From: an uncultured Porphyromonadaceae bacterium
GTDB taxonomy: Bacteria > Bacteroidota > Bacteroidia > Bacteroidales > Coprobacteraceae
Direction: 5' to 3'
Assembly (NCBI GenBank): GCA_900545915.1
Contig: URAV01000019.1
Span: 1 to 64,000, forward strand
Length of the DNA: 64,000 nucleotides
The notes beneath the pieces were generated by a model that did no database searches, was not told the DNA's origin, and saw nothing but the letters and a program-made list of their open reading frames with translations. This document shows positions 17,231-26,699 of this stretch, piece by piece; position 1 is the stretch's first letter; each line of letters begins with the position of its first letter. The position numbers and the translations under genes were made by a program.

Positions 17231-18748
17231 ATGAAATTTTCTCATGTAAAATTATATCTGCTCTGTATCGTAGTCGGAGGAATGACCGGACTTATTACTG
17301 TTCCTTTCCGTTATTTACTCGTGAAGTCTTCTGATTTACGGGACATTCTTTTTTCATCATCTTACTCTTGGTGGTTTCATCCGGTAATCATAACAATCAT
17401 GTGGATTATCGGAATAGCAATATGGTATCTTGTAAAAAAATATCCTATTATCTCAGGGAGCGGAATACCGCAAATCGAAGGTGCGATATTCGGAAGATTT
17501 CAATTTATCCATCCGCTAAAAACATTGATAGCTAAATTTATAGGAGGCGTTGCCGGAATAGGTATGGGACTTTCTTTAGGAAGAGAAGGTCCGTCTGTCC
17601 AAATGGGAGGATTCATTGCAAAATTAATCGGGAAGTGGGGAAAGGCTAATATTTCAGAACAACGTTATTTATATACAGGTGGAGCGAGTGCAGGCCTCTC
17701 TTCTGCCTTTACCGCACCATTGGCATCTACGATATTTATCATTGAAGAAGTTGAAAAGTTCGATTCCGTAAAAATCGCCATATCGTCACTTTTAGCTGCA
17801 ATCATATCCGGCTGGATAGCATCTCAGATATTCACGGTCAACTCATATACTTTGATCAATACGGCCTACCCTGATGAAATGAATATCGGCGAAATAGCTG
17901 TTGCATTTATTCTTTTCTCAACGTTATTGACTATTATAGGAAAAACCTTCAACTATTTATTACTCCGATTTCAAAAGCAATATGGAGACAGCCGGATACC
18001 GGTCTCCATACGTATTCTCGGAATAATCATTGTTACTTATATCTTAGGATATTTCTTTTCAGGATTAGTTGCAGGAGGAGAGAATTTCTTACTAAAAGAG
18101 GCAAATGCTATTCATACCGAAATGGGTATATTGGTAATTCTTATTATCATAAAACTTTTATTTACAACGCTTTGTTATGCAACTGGCTTTCCGGGAGGTA
18201 TCTTCCTGCCGCTATTGGTCATAGGCGGACTTACGGGAAAATTATTCGCACTTCTCTTGATTCGGATCGGAATGCTCTCGCCCGAGCATTTCGGTTTTTT
18301 CATGCTAATCGGGATGTCTGCGTTGTTTGCTGCGGTAGTGAGATCTCCTATTACCGGGATCATTCTAATACTCGAAATGACCCAGAAATTCAATATGTTA
18401 ATACCGATAACCGTTGTTGTAGGCATAACTTATTTTATCAGTGAGATTTGGGGAGTAAAACCTATTTATGATCAACTATACAAAAACTTATTACCTGCCG
18501 ATTACTCACAATCGGATGAAAGAATTACTATTCCGTTTGAAATAAATACGGAATCCTATCTCGCCGGCAGAACAAATAAAACAATTAACCTCCCGTACGG
18601 TTGCCGTATAGAAAATATAATTCGAAACAATGAATGTATTTCTAATAAAAATTATACACTCAAACCGGGAGATCAAATCAACATATCTCTTTATTCTAAA
18701 GATTTGGAAAAGTTATACCGTTCTTTGAGAAATATAACGAATGAATAA
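17231..18748 (+). CDS. ClC-family chloride/proton antiporter with TrkA-C-like tail
   Basis: A 505-residue ClC protein with canonical filter motifs: GSGIPQIEGA, GREGPSVQMGG (gating glutamate) and GFPGGIFLPLL. About ten to twelve helices cover residues 5-410. The tail (about 430-505) resembles a TrkA_C/RCK_C ligand-binding module (YTLKPGDQINISLYSKDLEK), unlike the CBS pair of its neighbour at 14000. The ATG at 17231 is preferred over a TTG at 17222. It is separated from the DUF454 gene by 73 bases and converges on recQ with only 14 bases between. Two different ClC genes 1.5 kb apart suggest distinct regulation, not a recent duplication. Confidence 0.94.
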   Translation: MKFSHVKLYLLCIVVGGMTGLITVPFRYLLVKSSDLRDILFSSSYSWWFHPVIITIMWIIGIAIWYLVKKYPIISGSGIPQIEGAIFGRFQFIHPLKTLIAKFIGGVAGIGMGLSLGREGPSVQMGGFIAKLIGKWGKANISEQRYLYTGGASAGLSSAFTAPLASTIFIIEEVEKFDSVKIAISSLLAAIISGWIASQIFTVNSYTLINTAYPDEMNIGEIAVAFILFSTLLTIIGKTFNYLLLRFQKQYGDSRIPVSIRILGIIIVTYILGYFFSGLVAGGENFLLKEANAIHTEMGILVILIIIKLLFTTLCYATGFPGGIFLPLLVIGGLTGKLFALLLIRIGMLSPEHFGFFMLIGMSALFAAVVRSPITGIILILEMTQKFNMLIPITVVVGITYFISEIWGVKPIYDQLYKNLLPADYSQSDERITIPFEINTESYLAGRTNKTINLPYGCRIENIIRNNECISNKNYTLKPGDQINISLYSKDLEKLYRSLRNITNE

Positions 18749-18762
18749 ACATGAACAGAGGA

Positions 18763-20892
18763 TTATTCAAGAGACAGAACAGCTAAAGCTAAACGGATCT
18801 TGCCATAATCTATTTCACCATTTAACGCTTCATATATAGGCTTCAAATTTTGAGTTTTATTTTCGAAAGATGATATGACATTCGCAACAGACTCGATTTC
18901 AAAAACCGAAATATAATCACTCCAATCTGTCAACTTCCGGGATATGATCAATTCTGCTATATGAGAATAAATCGTAACAGGCTTTAAATTCCGGCTTTCT
19001 GCAACCTGCTCGATCGTTAGGCCTTGACGTAAAAGCATCAAAGTCTCGATATATGAATCACCTCTTTCTCGTTTAATATTCAATTCTTTACGAAGCAAAT
19101 CGACAAATTGCTTACCATAGCGAGAAACTTTTGCTTCTCCGACTCCGCTGATCCGAGCAAAATCATATAGTGTAACAGGTTTGCGCTCTACCATCTCTTG
19201 TAAGACACGATCTGTAAATATCGTATAAGCAGGTTTATCTTCTTCTGCCGCAAGCTTCATTCGCAATCCACGTAGTGCTTCAAAAAGTTTTTCGTCATCA
19301 GACAATTCCGAAACCTCATGACGCATTGTTTTTTTAGGAGTTTTGGCTATCGGCTGCACGACTTCATCGGTTACCCATGTAAGCTTAATTTCCAATTCAT
19401 TCCGGAGGACTTTCCAACCCAATTCTGTCACAGATAACCGTTCACCCTGATTATAAAGCATTTCGAATAATCCTAACTGCAACATTTGCAAAAGATATCC
19501 CTGCCATTGTCGAAATGTTAAATCAGAACCGACTCCGAATGTTTTTATTTTATCATAATTTCTTTTGAGAATTTCTGCTTTATGCGACCCTCGCAAAACA
19601 TCGATCAACAAATTAAAAGTCACTTGTTGGTCTGTGCGAACGATAGCACTCAAAGCTTTCTGTGCCAATACAGATCCGTCAAACCGTTGAGGCGGATTTT
19701 TGCAAACATCACAGTTTCCACAATCATGATCGACTGTTTCGCCAAAATAACTGAGTAAAATACGTCTGCGACAAACCGGAGATTCCGCATATTGCTGCAT
19801 CCGGCGAAGTTTCTCCAAATTAATTTTCTTCTGCCCGCTTTCTTCAGCAAATTTTGAAAGCATTACCACATCACCTAAAGAATAGAACAGTAATGTATCG
19901 CCTTTCATTCCATCCCTTCCGGCTCTTCCGATTTCCTGATAATAACACTCTATACTCTTAGGCATATTATAATGTATGACCCAACGCACATTGGATTTGT
20001 CGATTCCCATTCCAAAAGCAATCGTAGCACAGATTATTTGCACTCGATCATTCAAGAATGCTTGCTGTGACGTTTCTCTCTCCCGAGACGATAACCCGGC
20101 ATGATAAGCTGTCACCGAAATTCCGTACTGAGACAGTTCTCGGACCAACATCTCGGTATTGTTCCGACTCATACAATAAATTATTCCGCTTTGACGCGGA
20201 TGCTGTTCTATAAATGAGAGTATTGCTGATAATTTTTGTTTCTTATTCAGATTTTTACGCACCGAAAGCGTGAGATTGGAACGATCAAAAGAGGATATAA
20301 ACACCTGAGGGTCATCCATAGCAAGCTGAGTCACGATATCCTCACGTGTCAACTTATCTGCAGTAGCAGTCAATGCCATTAACGGCACTTTCGGAAAATA
20401 TTTTTTAAGAACAGAAAGACGATTATATTCCGGTCTGAAATCATGCCCCCACTGCGAGATACAGTGCGCTTCGTCGATCGCAAATAAAGAAATATTCATT
20501 TCCAGCAACAGCCCGTCTATCTCACCCATCAACCGCTCAGGAGAAATATATAACAACTTCAAATCTCCCCGCCGAGCAGCAATCTTTACCTTTGCCGTCT
20601 CTGTCTCATTTTGTAAACTATTCAGCATTGCAGCAGGGATACCATTCGAATCAAGAGTATCGACCTGATCTTTCATTAAAGCCAATAAAGGAGAAACAAC
20701 AACTGTCGTCCCCCCTTTTATAATTGCAGGAATCTGATAACAGAGAGATTTCCCTCCTCCGGTAGGCATCAATACCAAACAATCACGACCAGATATGACC
20801 GTATCGATTATTTCGGCCTGCTGAAGACGAAATGTATCATATCCATAATATTTTTTCAGAATCTGTAACGGAGTGTTCTGGTTCAAAGTCAT
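18763..20892 (-). CDS. recQ: ATP-dependent DNA helicase RecQ
   Basis: A 709-residue 3'-5' DNA helicase for recombination and repair. Seen in order: Q-motif region, Walker A (MPTGGGKSLCYQIP), DEAH box (AIDEAHCISQWGHDFRPEY), motif III LTATA, motif VI QEIGRAGRDG, the RecQ-C zinc site (CRRRILLSYFG then CGNCDVC), winged-helix RQC region, and an HRDC domain (about residues 520-600, with YDFARISGVGEAKVSRYG), followed by a helix-turn-helix-like C-terminal segment. Full-length is somewhat above the usual 600-620 because of that last segment, which is common in Bacteroidetes. The ATG lies directly next to the stop codon of the UDP-glucose dehydrogenase gene, so it is the second gene of that unit. Confidence 0.97.
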   Translation of the reverse strand: MTLNQNTPLQILKKYYGYDTFRLQQAEIIDTVISGRDCLVLMPTGGGKSLCYQIPAIIKGGTTVVVSPLLALMKDQVDTLDSNGIPAAMLNSLQNETETAKVKIAARRGDLKLLYISPERLMGEIDGLLLEMNISLFAIDEAHCISQWGHDFRPEYNRLSVLKKYFPKVPLMALTATADKLTREDIVTQLAMDDPQVFISSFDRSNLTLSVRKNLNKKQKLSAILSFIEQHPRQSGIIYCMSRNNTEMLVRELSQYGISVTAYHAGLSSRERETSQQAFLNDRVQIICATIAFGMGIDKSNVRWVIHYNMPKSIECYYQEIGRAGRDGMKGDTLLFYSLGDVVMLSKFAEESGQKKINLEKLRRMQQYAESPVCRRRILLSYFGETVDHDCGNCDVCKNPPQRFDGSVLAQKALSAIVRTDQQVTFNLLIDVLRGSHKAEILKRNYDKIKTFGVGSDLTFRQWQGYLLQMLQLGLFEMLYNQGERLSVTELGWKVLRNELEIKLTWVTDEVVQPIAKTPKKTMRHEVSELSDDEKLFEALRGLRMKLAAEEDKPAYTIFTDRVLQEMVERKPVTLYDFARISGVGEAKVSRYGKQFVDLLRKELNIKRERGDSYIETLMLLRQGLTIEQVAESRNLKPVTIYSHIAELIISRKLTDWSDYISVFEIESVANVISSFENKTQNLKPIYEALNGEIDYGKIRLALAVLSLE

Positions 20893-22209
20893 CTAACGTC
20901 CTATGCATTCGTAATCAAAACCTAAAGCTTTCACCTCTTCTCGATCATAAATATTGCGACCATCTAATATATATGGAGTTTTCATCAATTTACGGATCAC
21001 CGCCCAAGAAGGTAATCTAAACTGTTTCCATTCCGTCACCAGCATCAAACAGTCGGCATCGATCAGAGCGTCATACATATCATCGACAAAAATAATATGC
21101 TCTTCGCCTAAACGACGCTTAGCCTCCGGAATCGCAATAGGATCATAAGCTTTTACAACACATCCGGCCTTGACCAAAGCATCAACCAGCAACAGAGACG
21201 GAGCATCTCTCATATCATCGGTTTCCGGCTTGAACGAAAGTCCCCAAACGGCAATCGTTTTTCCAGACAACTTATTTGAATAATAGGCTGACAGTTTTTT
21301 GAACAAAATCATTTTCTGCTCGTCATTCACCCTTTCTACAGCTTTCAGTATCTCAAGATCGACATCATTTTCCGACGCAGTCTTTATCAATGCCCGAACA
21401 TCTTTCGGGAAACATGATCCTCCATATCCGCAACCGGCATACAAAAATTTGCTGCCAATACGTTCATCACTCCCGATTCCCGCACGCACCATATTTATAT
21501 CAGCACCGACTTTCTCACAAAGATTAGCAATATTATTCATAAAGCTAATGCGAGTAGCCAACATCGCATTTGCCGCATATTTAGTCATTTCGGCCGATGG
21601 AACATCCATAAATATAATACGGAAATTATTGATCAAAAACGGTTTATAAAGGCGAGACAACAAAGCTTTCGCCTTTTCCGATTCTACTCCGACAACGACA
21701 CGATCAGGGTGCATAAAATCATTCACGGCATTTCCTTCTTTCAAAAACTCGGGATTAGAAGCAACGTCAAATTGAATATCCAAATTCCGAATATCCAACT
21801 CATCTTGTATAGCCCGACGCACCAAAGCTGCAGTTCCCACAGGGACAGTACTCTTCGTAACAACAAGCAGGTACTTATTCATCGTGCGTCCGATAGTACG
21901 TGCAACCTCCAAAACATAACTTAAATCGGCACTTCCATCTTCGTCGGGAGGAGTACCTACCGCACTAAAAACAATATCCACATCATTAATACATGAAGCC
22001 AGATCTGTCGTAAAATTCAATCGTCCGTCATTACAATTCTTTTTAACCAACTCTTCTAAGCCCGGTTCATAGATGGGAATTATACCGTTTTTAAGCTTTT
22101 CGATTTTAGTCCGGTCAACATCTACACAAATAACATTCGCCCCCATTTCAGCAAAACAGGTTCCTGTTACCAAACCCACATAACCGGTTCCGACAATTGC
22201 AGTTTTCAT
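20893..22209 (-). CDS. ugd: UDP-glucose 6-dehydrogenase
   Basis: A 438-residue enzyme that oxidises UDP-glucose twice with NAD to UDP-glucuronate for capsule or surface polysaccharide. The N-terminal Rossmann motif GTGYVGLVTGTCFAEMG, the catalytic cysteine in YAGCGYGGSCFPKDVRALI (about residue 260) and the C-terminal NAD/UDP-binding domain (GLSFKPETDDMRDAPS) are all present. Length is as expected. It lies just downstream of a polyprenyl sugar-phosphate transferase on the same strand (79 bases), which supports a role in surface polysaccharide, and directly upstream of recQ. Confidence 0.96.
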   Translation of the reverse strand: MKTAIVGTGYVGLVTGTCFAEMGANVICVDVDRTKIEKLKNGIIPIYEPGLEELVKKNCNDGRLNFTTDLASCINDVDIVFSAVGTPPDEDGSADLSYVLEVARTIGRTMNKYLLVVTKSTVPVGTAALVRRAIQDELDIRNLDIQFDVASNPEFLKEGNAVNDFMHPDRVVVGVESEKAKALLSRLYKPFLINNFRIIFMDVPSAEMTKYAANAMLATRISFMNNIANLCEKVGADINMVRAGIGSDERIGSKFLYAGCGYGGSCFPKDVRALIKTASENDVDLEILKAVERVNDEQKMILFKKLSAYYSNKLSGKTIAVWGLSFKPETDDMRDAPSLLLVDALVKAGCVVKAYDPIAIPEAKRRLGEEHIIFVDDMYDALIDADCLMLVTEWKQFRLPSWAVIRKLMKTPYILDGRNIYDREEVKALGFDYECIGR

Positions 22210-22288
22210 AATCTATGCTTCTATATTTAATACTTTAATTCTCAAATTAATTCCGGCAAAATTTAAACAAGTATCCAACATTTTTTAA

Positions 22289-23671
22289 TCAAAATGCATT
22301 CTTATCACCTTTAAAAATACCGATCAAAGTCAAAAAAATAATCTTCATATCGAGCATAAAGTTCCAATTCTCGATATACCAGACATCATATTCTACTCTT
22401 TTTTCCATTTGCCAAAGTTCTTTTGTCTCTCCCCGATATCCATTTACTTGCGCCCACCCCGTTAAACCGGGTTTTATAAAATGACGAACCATATATTTAT
22501 CGATAATCGCCGAGTAGTCTTTTGTGTGTTTCAGCATATGAGGACGAGGCCCGACAACCGACATCTCTCCTTTAAAAACATTAATAAACTGCGGCAATTC
22601 ATCAAGACTCGTTTTTCGTAAGAACTCACCGATACGAGTTATACGGGGATCTCCTTTGGTTGCTTGCAGTTTATCACTTTCATTATTTACTTTCATCGTC
22701 CGAAATTTCAAACAATTGAATTCCCGTCCCATAAAACCTGTACGTTTCTGCTTAAATAGTACAGGTCCGGGTGAAGATAATTTCACGCATATAGCTATCG
22801 GCAACAACCAAAAAGGAGAAAGTAAAAGAATAGCCGAAGAAAAAACAAAATCGAACAAACGTTTGACTGCCCTCATCTCCCACCTCTGCAAGGGTTCTTC
22901 TCGAACAGACAATACCGGTACTCGTCCCATAATCTGAAAATGCAGCCTGCGTAAGACATAACGGCTGATTTCCGGCACTATAAAAAAGCGGATAGCATGA
23001 CGCTCGGAGAACTGTAGTAAATTCAATATTTTAGCATCTTGAGATCCAGGAAGCGCGCAATAAATTTCGTCAACATTATTTTCTAATGCAAATTTTTCGA
23101 CCATACCGGTATCGCCCAACAATTGGGGAATCTGACCTTTCAACTCTGCATTATCATCAAAGAAACCCAAAAATTTATACCCATATCCTAAATCTGAATG
23201 TAATTCCCGAAACAGCATCAAACCGGTTTTCCCAGCACCCACAATAATGATTCTCTTAAAATTAAATCCTTTACTTCGATAATATTTAAGAACCCTACTT
23301 GCTAATAACCACCAAAGATTCAAGGAAATAAAGAAACCGACAAAAAATGTAAGCAAAACAATCGTCCCGACCTCTATTTGCAAAAATGTCAGTAATGATA
23401 TAAAAATCAGAAACAGTAATATTACCGACTCAGAAGCCGCCAATAATAAAGAATCGATATAGATAATACGGGTATTATGTATCTGATTAAACATCAACAC
23501 GACCGGGAAATAAGATATATTTAGTAAAAGCCAAACTATCTTTTGATTGAATTGATGGGTCATATCTGAATCGAAAAACAGATAAACCATAAGGAAAACG
23601 AGATTGATACAACAAAAATCTCCGACTGCAACCAATCCTCTTATAAAACGTCCTCTATCTCTTCTCTCCAT
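22289..23671 (-). CDS. Undecaprenyl-phosphate glucose/galactose phosphotransferase (WcaJ-type)
   Basis: A 460-residue initiating phosphoglycosyltransferase. Four to five N-terminal helices are followed by a nucleotide-binding-like segment (FKRIIIVGAGKTGLMLFREL) and the C-terminal bacterial sugar transferase domain: RLFDFVFSSAILLL, GPVLFKQKRTGF, FNCLKFRTMK, KTSLDELPQFINVFKGEM, SVVGPRPHM and KPGLTGWAQVNGYRGET. The ATG at 23671 is preferred; a GTG at 23683 would add four residues. It shares the domain plan with the protein at 12589 but is clearly a separate branch (MSVVGPRPH and GWAQVNG typical of WcaJ/EpsL). Ugd lies downstream on the same strand. Confidence 0.93.
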   Translation of the reverse strand: MERRDRGRFIRGLVAVGDFCCINLVFLMVYLFFDSDMTHQFNQKIVWLLLNISYFPVVLMFNQIHNTRIIYIDSLLLAASESVILLFLIFISLLTFLQIEVGTIVLLTFFVGFFISLNLWWLLASRVLKYYRSKGFNFKRIIIVGAGKTGLMLFRELHSDLGYGYKFLGFFDDNAELKGQIPQLLGDTGMVEKFALENNVDEIYCALPGSQDAKILNLLQFSERHAIRFFIVPEISRYVLRRLHFQIMGRVPVLSVREEPLQRWEMRAVKRLFDFVFSSAILLLSPFWLLPIAICVKLSSPGPVLFKQKRTGFMGREFNCLKFRTMKVNNESDKLQATKGDPRITRIGEFLRKTSLDELPQFINVFKGEMSVVGPRPHMLKHTKDYSAIIDKYMVRHFIKPGLTGWAQVNGYRGETKELWQMEKRVEYDVWYIENWNFMLDMKIIFLTLIGIFKGDKNAF

Positions 23672-23725
23672 ATTATCAAACACTTATTTCACTATAGAAG
23701 CATCTATGTGATTATCGATAAAACA

Positions 23726-23755
23726 GCCCGTAACAAACCGCAGTCTGTTACGAGC
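23726..23755 (-). terminator. Probable terminator after the DUF349 gene
   Basis: GCCCGTAACA and TGTTACGAGC form a 10-bp stem with one mismatch about 20 bases past the DUF349 stop; on the minus strand TGTTTTAT follows. Confidence 0.6.
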
Positions 23756-23775
23756 CGTACAAATCTTTACCTAAT

Positions 23776-25596
23776 TTATAGATTCTCGTCGATCAATTCG
23801 ATTTTCTGAGCAATCAGCAGCATTTCATCTTTTAATTTTTGCATCTTTCGTTCCATTTCCTTGAGCATGCCTCCTCCGCTTTTTGAAGATATATTTAAAA
23901 AGCCCATGTTATTTTCGTACGTCTGCAACTCCGCTTTAACATGTTCATACGAACGCATCAGTCGTTCTCTTTCCCGGTATAATTTATTTTGAGCTTGGTC
24001 AGAGGACGCCATTTGTTGAACGGCAGAAGTAAAAGAATTTAAACGATTCTTATTTTCATTCATATTCAGGCGTTTAAAATGCTTATCCAAAGCAGCCTGA
24101 TAACTCTTATAAATTTTGTCTTTTTCTTTGAAAGGTACATGACCGATCTGATTCCACTCGGCCATCAAGGTTCTTACCAAAGCAACGGCTTCGGTCGTAG
24201 CCATTGCCTCATCAAGAGCATCCAATTTTTCAATAACGGCCTTTTTCAACAATAGGTTTTCCTGTTCAACCTGACGTACAGAAGCTGTCTGCTTATTTTT
24301 TTGCTCAAAGAAGTAGTCGCAAGCTGCAATAAAACGAGTCCATACAGCATCTGAATATTTCTTTGAAACCGGACCGATAGTTTTCCATTCTTTCTGAATG
24401 GCAATCATCTGATCAGTCGTATTTTTCCAATCGGTACTGTCTTTCAGAGCTTCAGCCTTTTCGCACAAGGCTTTCTTCTTCTCAAGATTGAGAGACATCT
24501 CATCTTTTACCCGTTTGAAATACTCTGCCTTCTGTTTAAAGAACTCATCACACGTTTTACGGAAACGTTCGAATAAAGCATTATTCACTTTACGGGAGGC
24601 GAAACCTATACCTTTCCATCGCTCTTGCAATGCTATAATATCCTTTGTTTTTTCATCCCAAGCACTAAACGATTTCAATGCAGTCATATCGATAGCTTCA
24701 ATTTCCTCGCATATCGCAATCTTCGCCTCTTCGTTTTTCTGCTCATCAGCTTTCAAAATTTCAAAATGTTGCTGGTGAGCTTTATTGATTACTGTAGAAG
24801 CTGCTTTGAACCGATTCCACAAATCTTCACGCAATTCTTTTGCTACCGGTCCTATAGCTCTCCACTCATCATGCAAAGCTTGTAAAGATTTAAAAGCGGC
24901 TACAATATCATCATTTTTAGCTAACGCTTCGGCCGATTCACAAATTGCCAACTTCAGATCCAGATTCTTTTTAAAGTCATAATCTCGCAACTCTTTGTTG
25001 ATCTTCAATAAATCGTAAAAATGCTCGACATATAACTGATAATTTTTCCATAACTCATTAACAGCAGAAGCCGGGACATCTGTAATTTCTTTGAATGCCT
25101 GTTGTAATTGCTGAAAATCGTTATAATGTTTATTGATATTATCAGAATCTTCAGTAATTTTCTTTATTTCTTCAAGAATAGATTTTTTACGCAGAAGATT
25201 TTCTTCTTTCACTTTTTCCTGTTGCTCAAGAAGTTTTGCTTTTTTTTCTTTAAACACATTCAGCAACCCTTTCAACGCCTCTTCCCACTCATCAGGCTCA
25301 GGAGTAAATCCTGAAGTGTCACCGGTCTCTTCTTCAAACTTCCGGCGAGCTTCTTCTACTTCATTTTTACGAAGCTTATAATAATTTTGTTTCAACAAAT
25401 CTATCTCGTCTTTTACAGACTCGACAGGTTGATTTACAAGCTCTTTTACTCTCGCTACTATTTCTTCTCGCGACAGTTTGTTTTCAACCAATTTATTTTC
25501 TTTGGCAGTTTCCGGTAAAGAAACATTTTCCGTGGTAATGTTCTCCTCTGCCTGAGCAGACTTCTCCAACAAAGGAGCTTCATGAAGGTCCATCAT
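23776..25596 (-). CDS. DUF349 repeat protein, coiled-coil
   Basis: A 606-residue, strongly charged, mostly helical protein with several copies of the DUF349 module, recognisable by repeats of the type LQERWKGIGFASRK, IQKEWKTIGPVSKK, LHDEWRAIGPVAKE and AEWNQIGHVPFKEKD about 70-75 residues apart. The last 70 residues form a coiled coil. No signal peptide is present, so it should be cytoplasmic. The function of this family, widespread in Bacteroidetes, is not established to my knowledge. The ATG at 25596 is preferred to a TTG six bases upstream. It is followed by a terminator and preceded by a short repeat, so it appears to be a single-gene unit. Confidence 0.9.
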   Translation of the reverse strand: MMDLHEAPLLEKSAQAEENITTENVSLPETAKENKLVENKLSREEIVARVKELVNQPVESVKDEIDLLKQNYYKLRKNEVEEARRKFEEETGDTSGFTPEPDEWEEALKGLLNVFKEKKAKLLEQQEKVKEENLLRKKSILEEIKKITEDSDNINKHYNDFQQLQQAFKEITDVPASAVNELWKNYQLYVEHFYDLLKINKELRDYDFKKNLDLKLAICESAEALAKNDDIVAAFKSLQALHDEWRAIGPVAKELREDLWNRFKAASTVINKAHQQHFEILKADEQKNEEAKIAICEEIEAIDMTALKSFSAWDEKTKDIIALQERWKGIGFASRKVNNALFERFRKTCDEFFKQKAEYFKRVKDEMSLNLEKKKALCEKAEALKDSTDWKNTTDQMIAIQKEWKTIGPVSKKYSDAVWTRFIAACDYFFEQKNKQTASVRQVEQENLLLKKAVIEKLDALDEAMATTEAVALVRTLMAEWNQIGHVPFKEKDKIYKSYQAALDKHFKRLNMNENKNRLNSFTSAVQQMASSDQAQNKLYRERERLMRSYEHVKAELQTYENNMGFLNISSKSGGGMLKEMERKMQKLKDEMLLIAQKIELIDENL

Positions 25597-25723
25597 ATTC
25601 AAATTCTTTAAGAAAAAAAGCTAATTACTTTAGAGAGACAAAATAAAAAAATTATTTTGTCAAATCATATAAAAAGCCTCACTTTTTTCAAAGATTTCTT
25701 TTTTTTCGGAAACAAAGATTCAA

Positions 25724-25762
25724 AGCCTGTCTCATTTTTCCAATAAAAAAATCAGACAGGCT
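25724..25762. repeat. Short internal-deletion copy of the MITE-like family, also a hairpin downstream of cas6
   Basis: AGCCTGTCT (25724-25732) and AGACAGGCT (25754-25762) are perfect inverted ends. The left end GCCTGTCTCATTTTTCCAA is nearly identical to that of the copy at 29407, but the whole middle is missing. It begins seven bases past the cas6 stop and could act as its transcription terminator. Confidence 0.65.
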
Positions 25763-25768
25763 CTCAGA

Positions 25769-26542
25769 TTATTCTAAAATTTCAATGCAACCAAAACCCA
25801 GATTAACTTTATCTCCCAATCCCGTATTATGAATCAATTGATGCAAAACAGGATGCAATGTCAGCTTGAATTTATACATATAACCGATAATCTTCGATTC
25901 TTCTTTTGTAAAACGCTTTATAAATATACCTTTTCGCTTAGGTTCAGATAAGAGCTCAAAATTAAAATTCATATCGCCAGAAAAATCTTTCCCATAAAAA
26001 TGACGATACTTTTCCAGAATATGATTCAATAATATCTCTCCGTATCCCGGAGTAGAGGGACTCACATATTCTATACTTCTATTAGGACGAACATGCACAA
26101 ATACAATAGGAGATAATGAAAGATAACTCAACGTCTCAGGATAAGAATCCATATCCGTTTTTATTATATCGTCTACTTGCAATTCTACTTGAGTATGACG
26201 ATCACCTATCAACAAAATCTTTCCCGCAAAAAGAGTCTTTATAAAATCTTCGGTACAACGCTCCGGCAAACAAGAAATCCACAATTGTATTCTTTTCGAA
26301 AGTATAAAAAGACGATCGGCTTCGACCTTTATTTTAGGAATATAAAAATTCGAAATAGATAATAACCTATATTTCACACTCATTTCCGGTAAAAACCCAT
26401 TCATCCTCAACCACTGTTCATACAGCTCCTTATTATCAGTCAATATCCGATGAATGCAAGAAGATAATTCATATTGGTAACTCACCGGAAGTACATTTCC
26501 CGAATGTTCTGATTTTACTGTAAGTATCAACTTAAATCGCAT
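25769..26542 (-). CDS. cas6: Solitary CRISPR-associated endoribonuclease Cas6
   Basis: A 257-residue RAMP-fold protein. Features of Cas6 are the start MRFKLILTVKSE, the N-terminal ferredoxin-like fold with QYELSSCIHRILTDN, and the C-terminal glycine-rich loop GLGDKVNLGFGCIEIL, the family's RNA-binding signature. The His in SSCIHRIL is a candidate for the catalytic site, though this is inference. Cas6 cuts precursor crRNA within repeats in type I and III systems. No other cas gene and no CRISPR array lies in the window; neighbours are a DUF349 gene and an M16 peptidase, so it either works in trans with a remote array or has another RNA target. An ATG at 26554 would add four residues. Confidence 0.85.
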   Translation of the reverse strand: MRFKLILTVKSEHSGNVLPVSYQYELSSCIHRILTDNKELYEQWLRMNGFLPEMSVKYRLLSISNFYIPKIKVEADRLFILSKRIQLWISCLPERCTEDFIKTLFAGKILLIGDRHTQVELQVDDIIKTDMDSYPETLSYLSLSPIVFVHVRPNRSIEYVSPSTPGYGEILLNHILEKYRHFYGKDFSGDMNFNFELLSEPKRKGIFIKRFTKEESKIIGYMYKFKLTLHPVLHQLIHNTGLGDKVNLGFGCIEILE

Positions 26543-26699
26543 ATATTCCCCCATTTATCCACAATAAAGGTCTTCGGGCAAAATCTCTGCAGCCCTGTTT
26601 CTACCTGTATTGATTGTCTTTCATTATATTAATCTAACTACTCTAAAATCACAAAATGGATTTTATCAGCTCTACTTACTATAATACACAAAAAACGGT

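Noticed and set aside
22230..22290. Repeat right end CAAAATTTAAACAAG
   Set aside because: It matches only part of the terminal motif and lacks AACAGGC; not enough to call.
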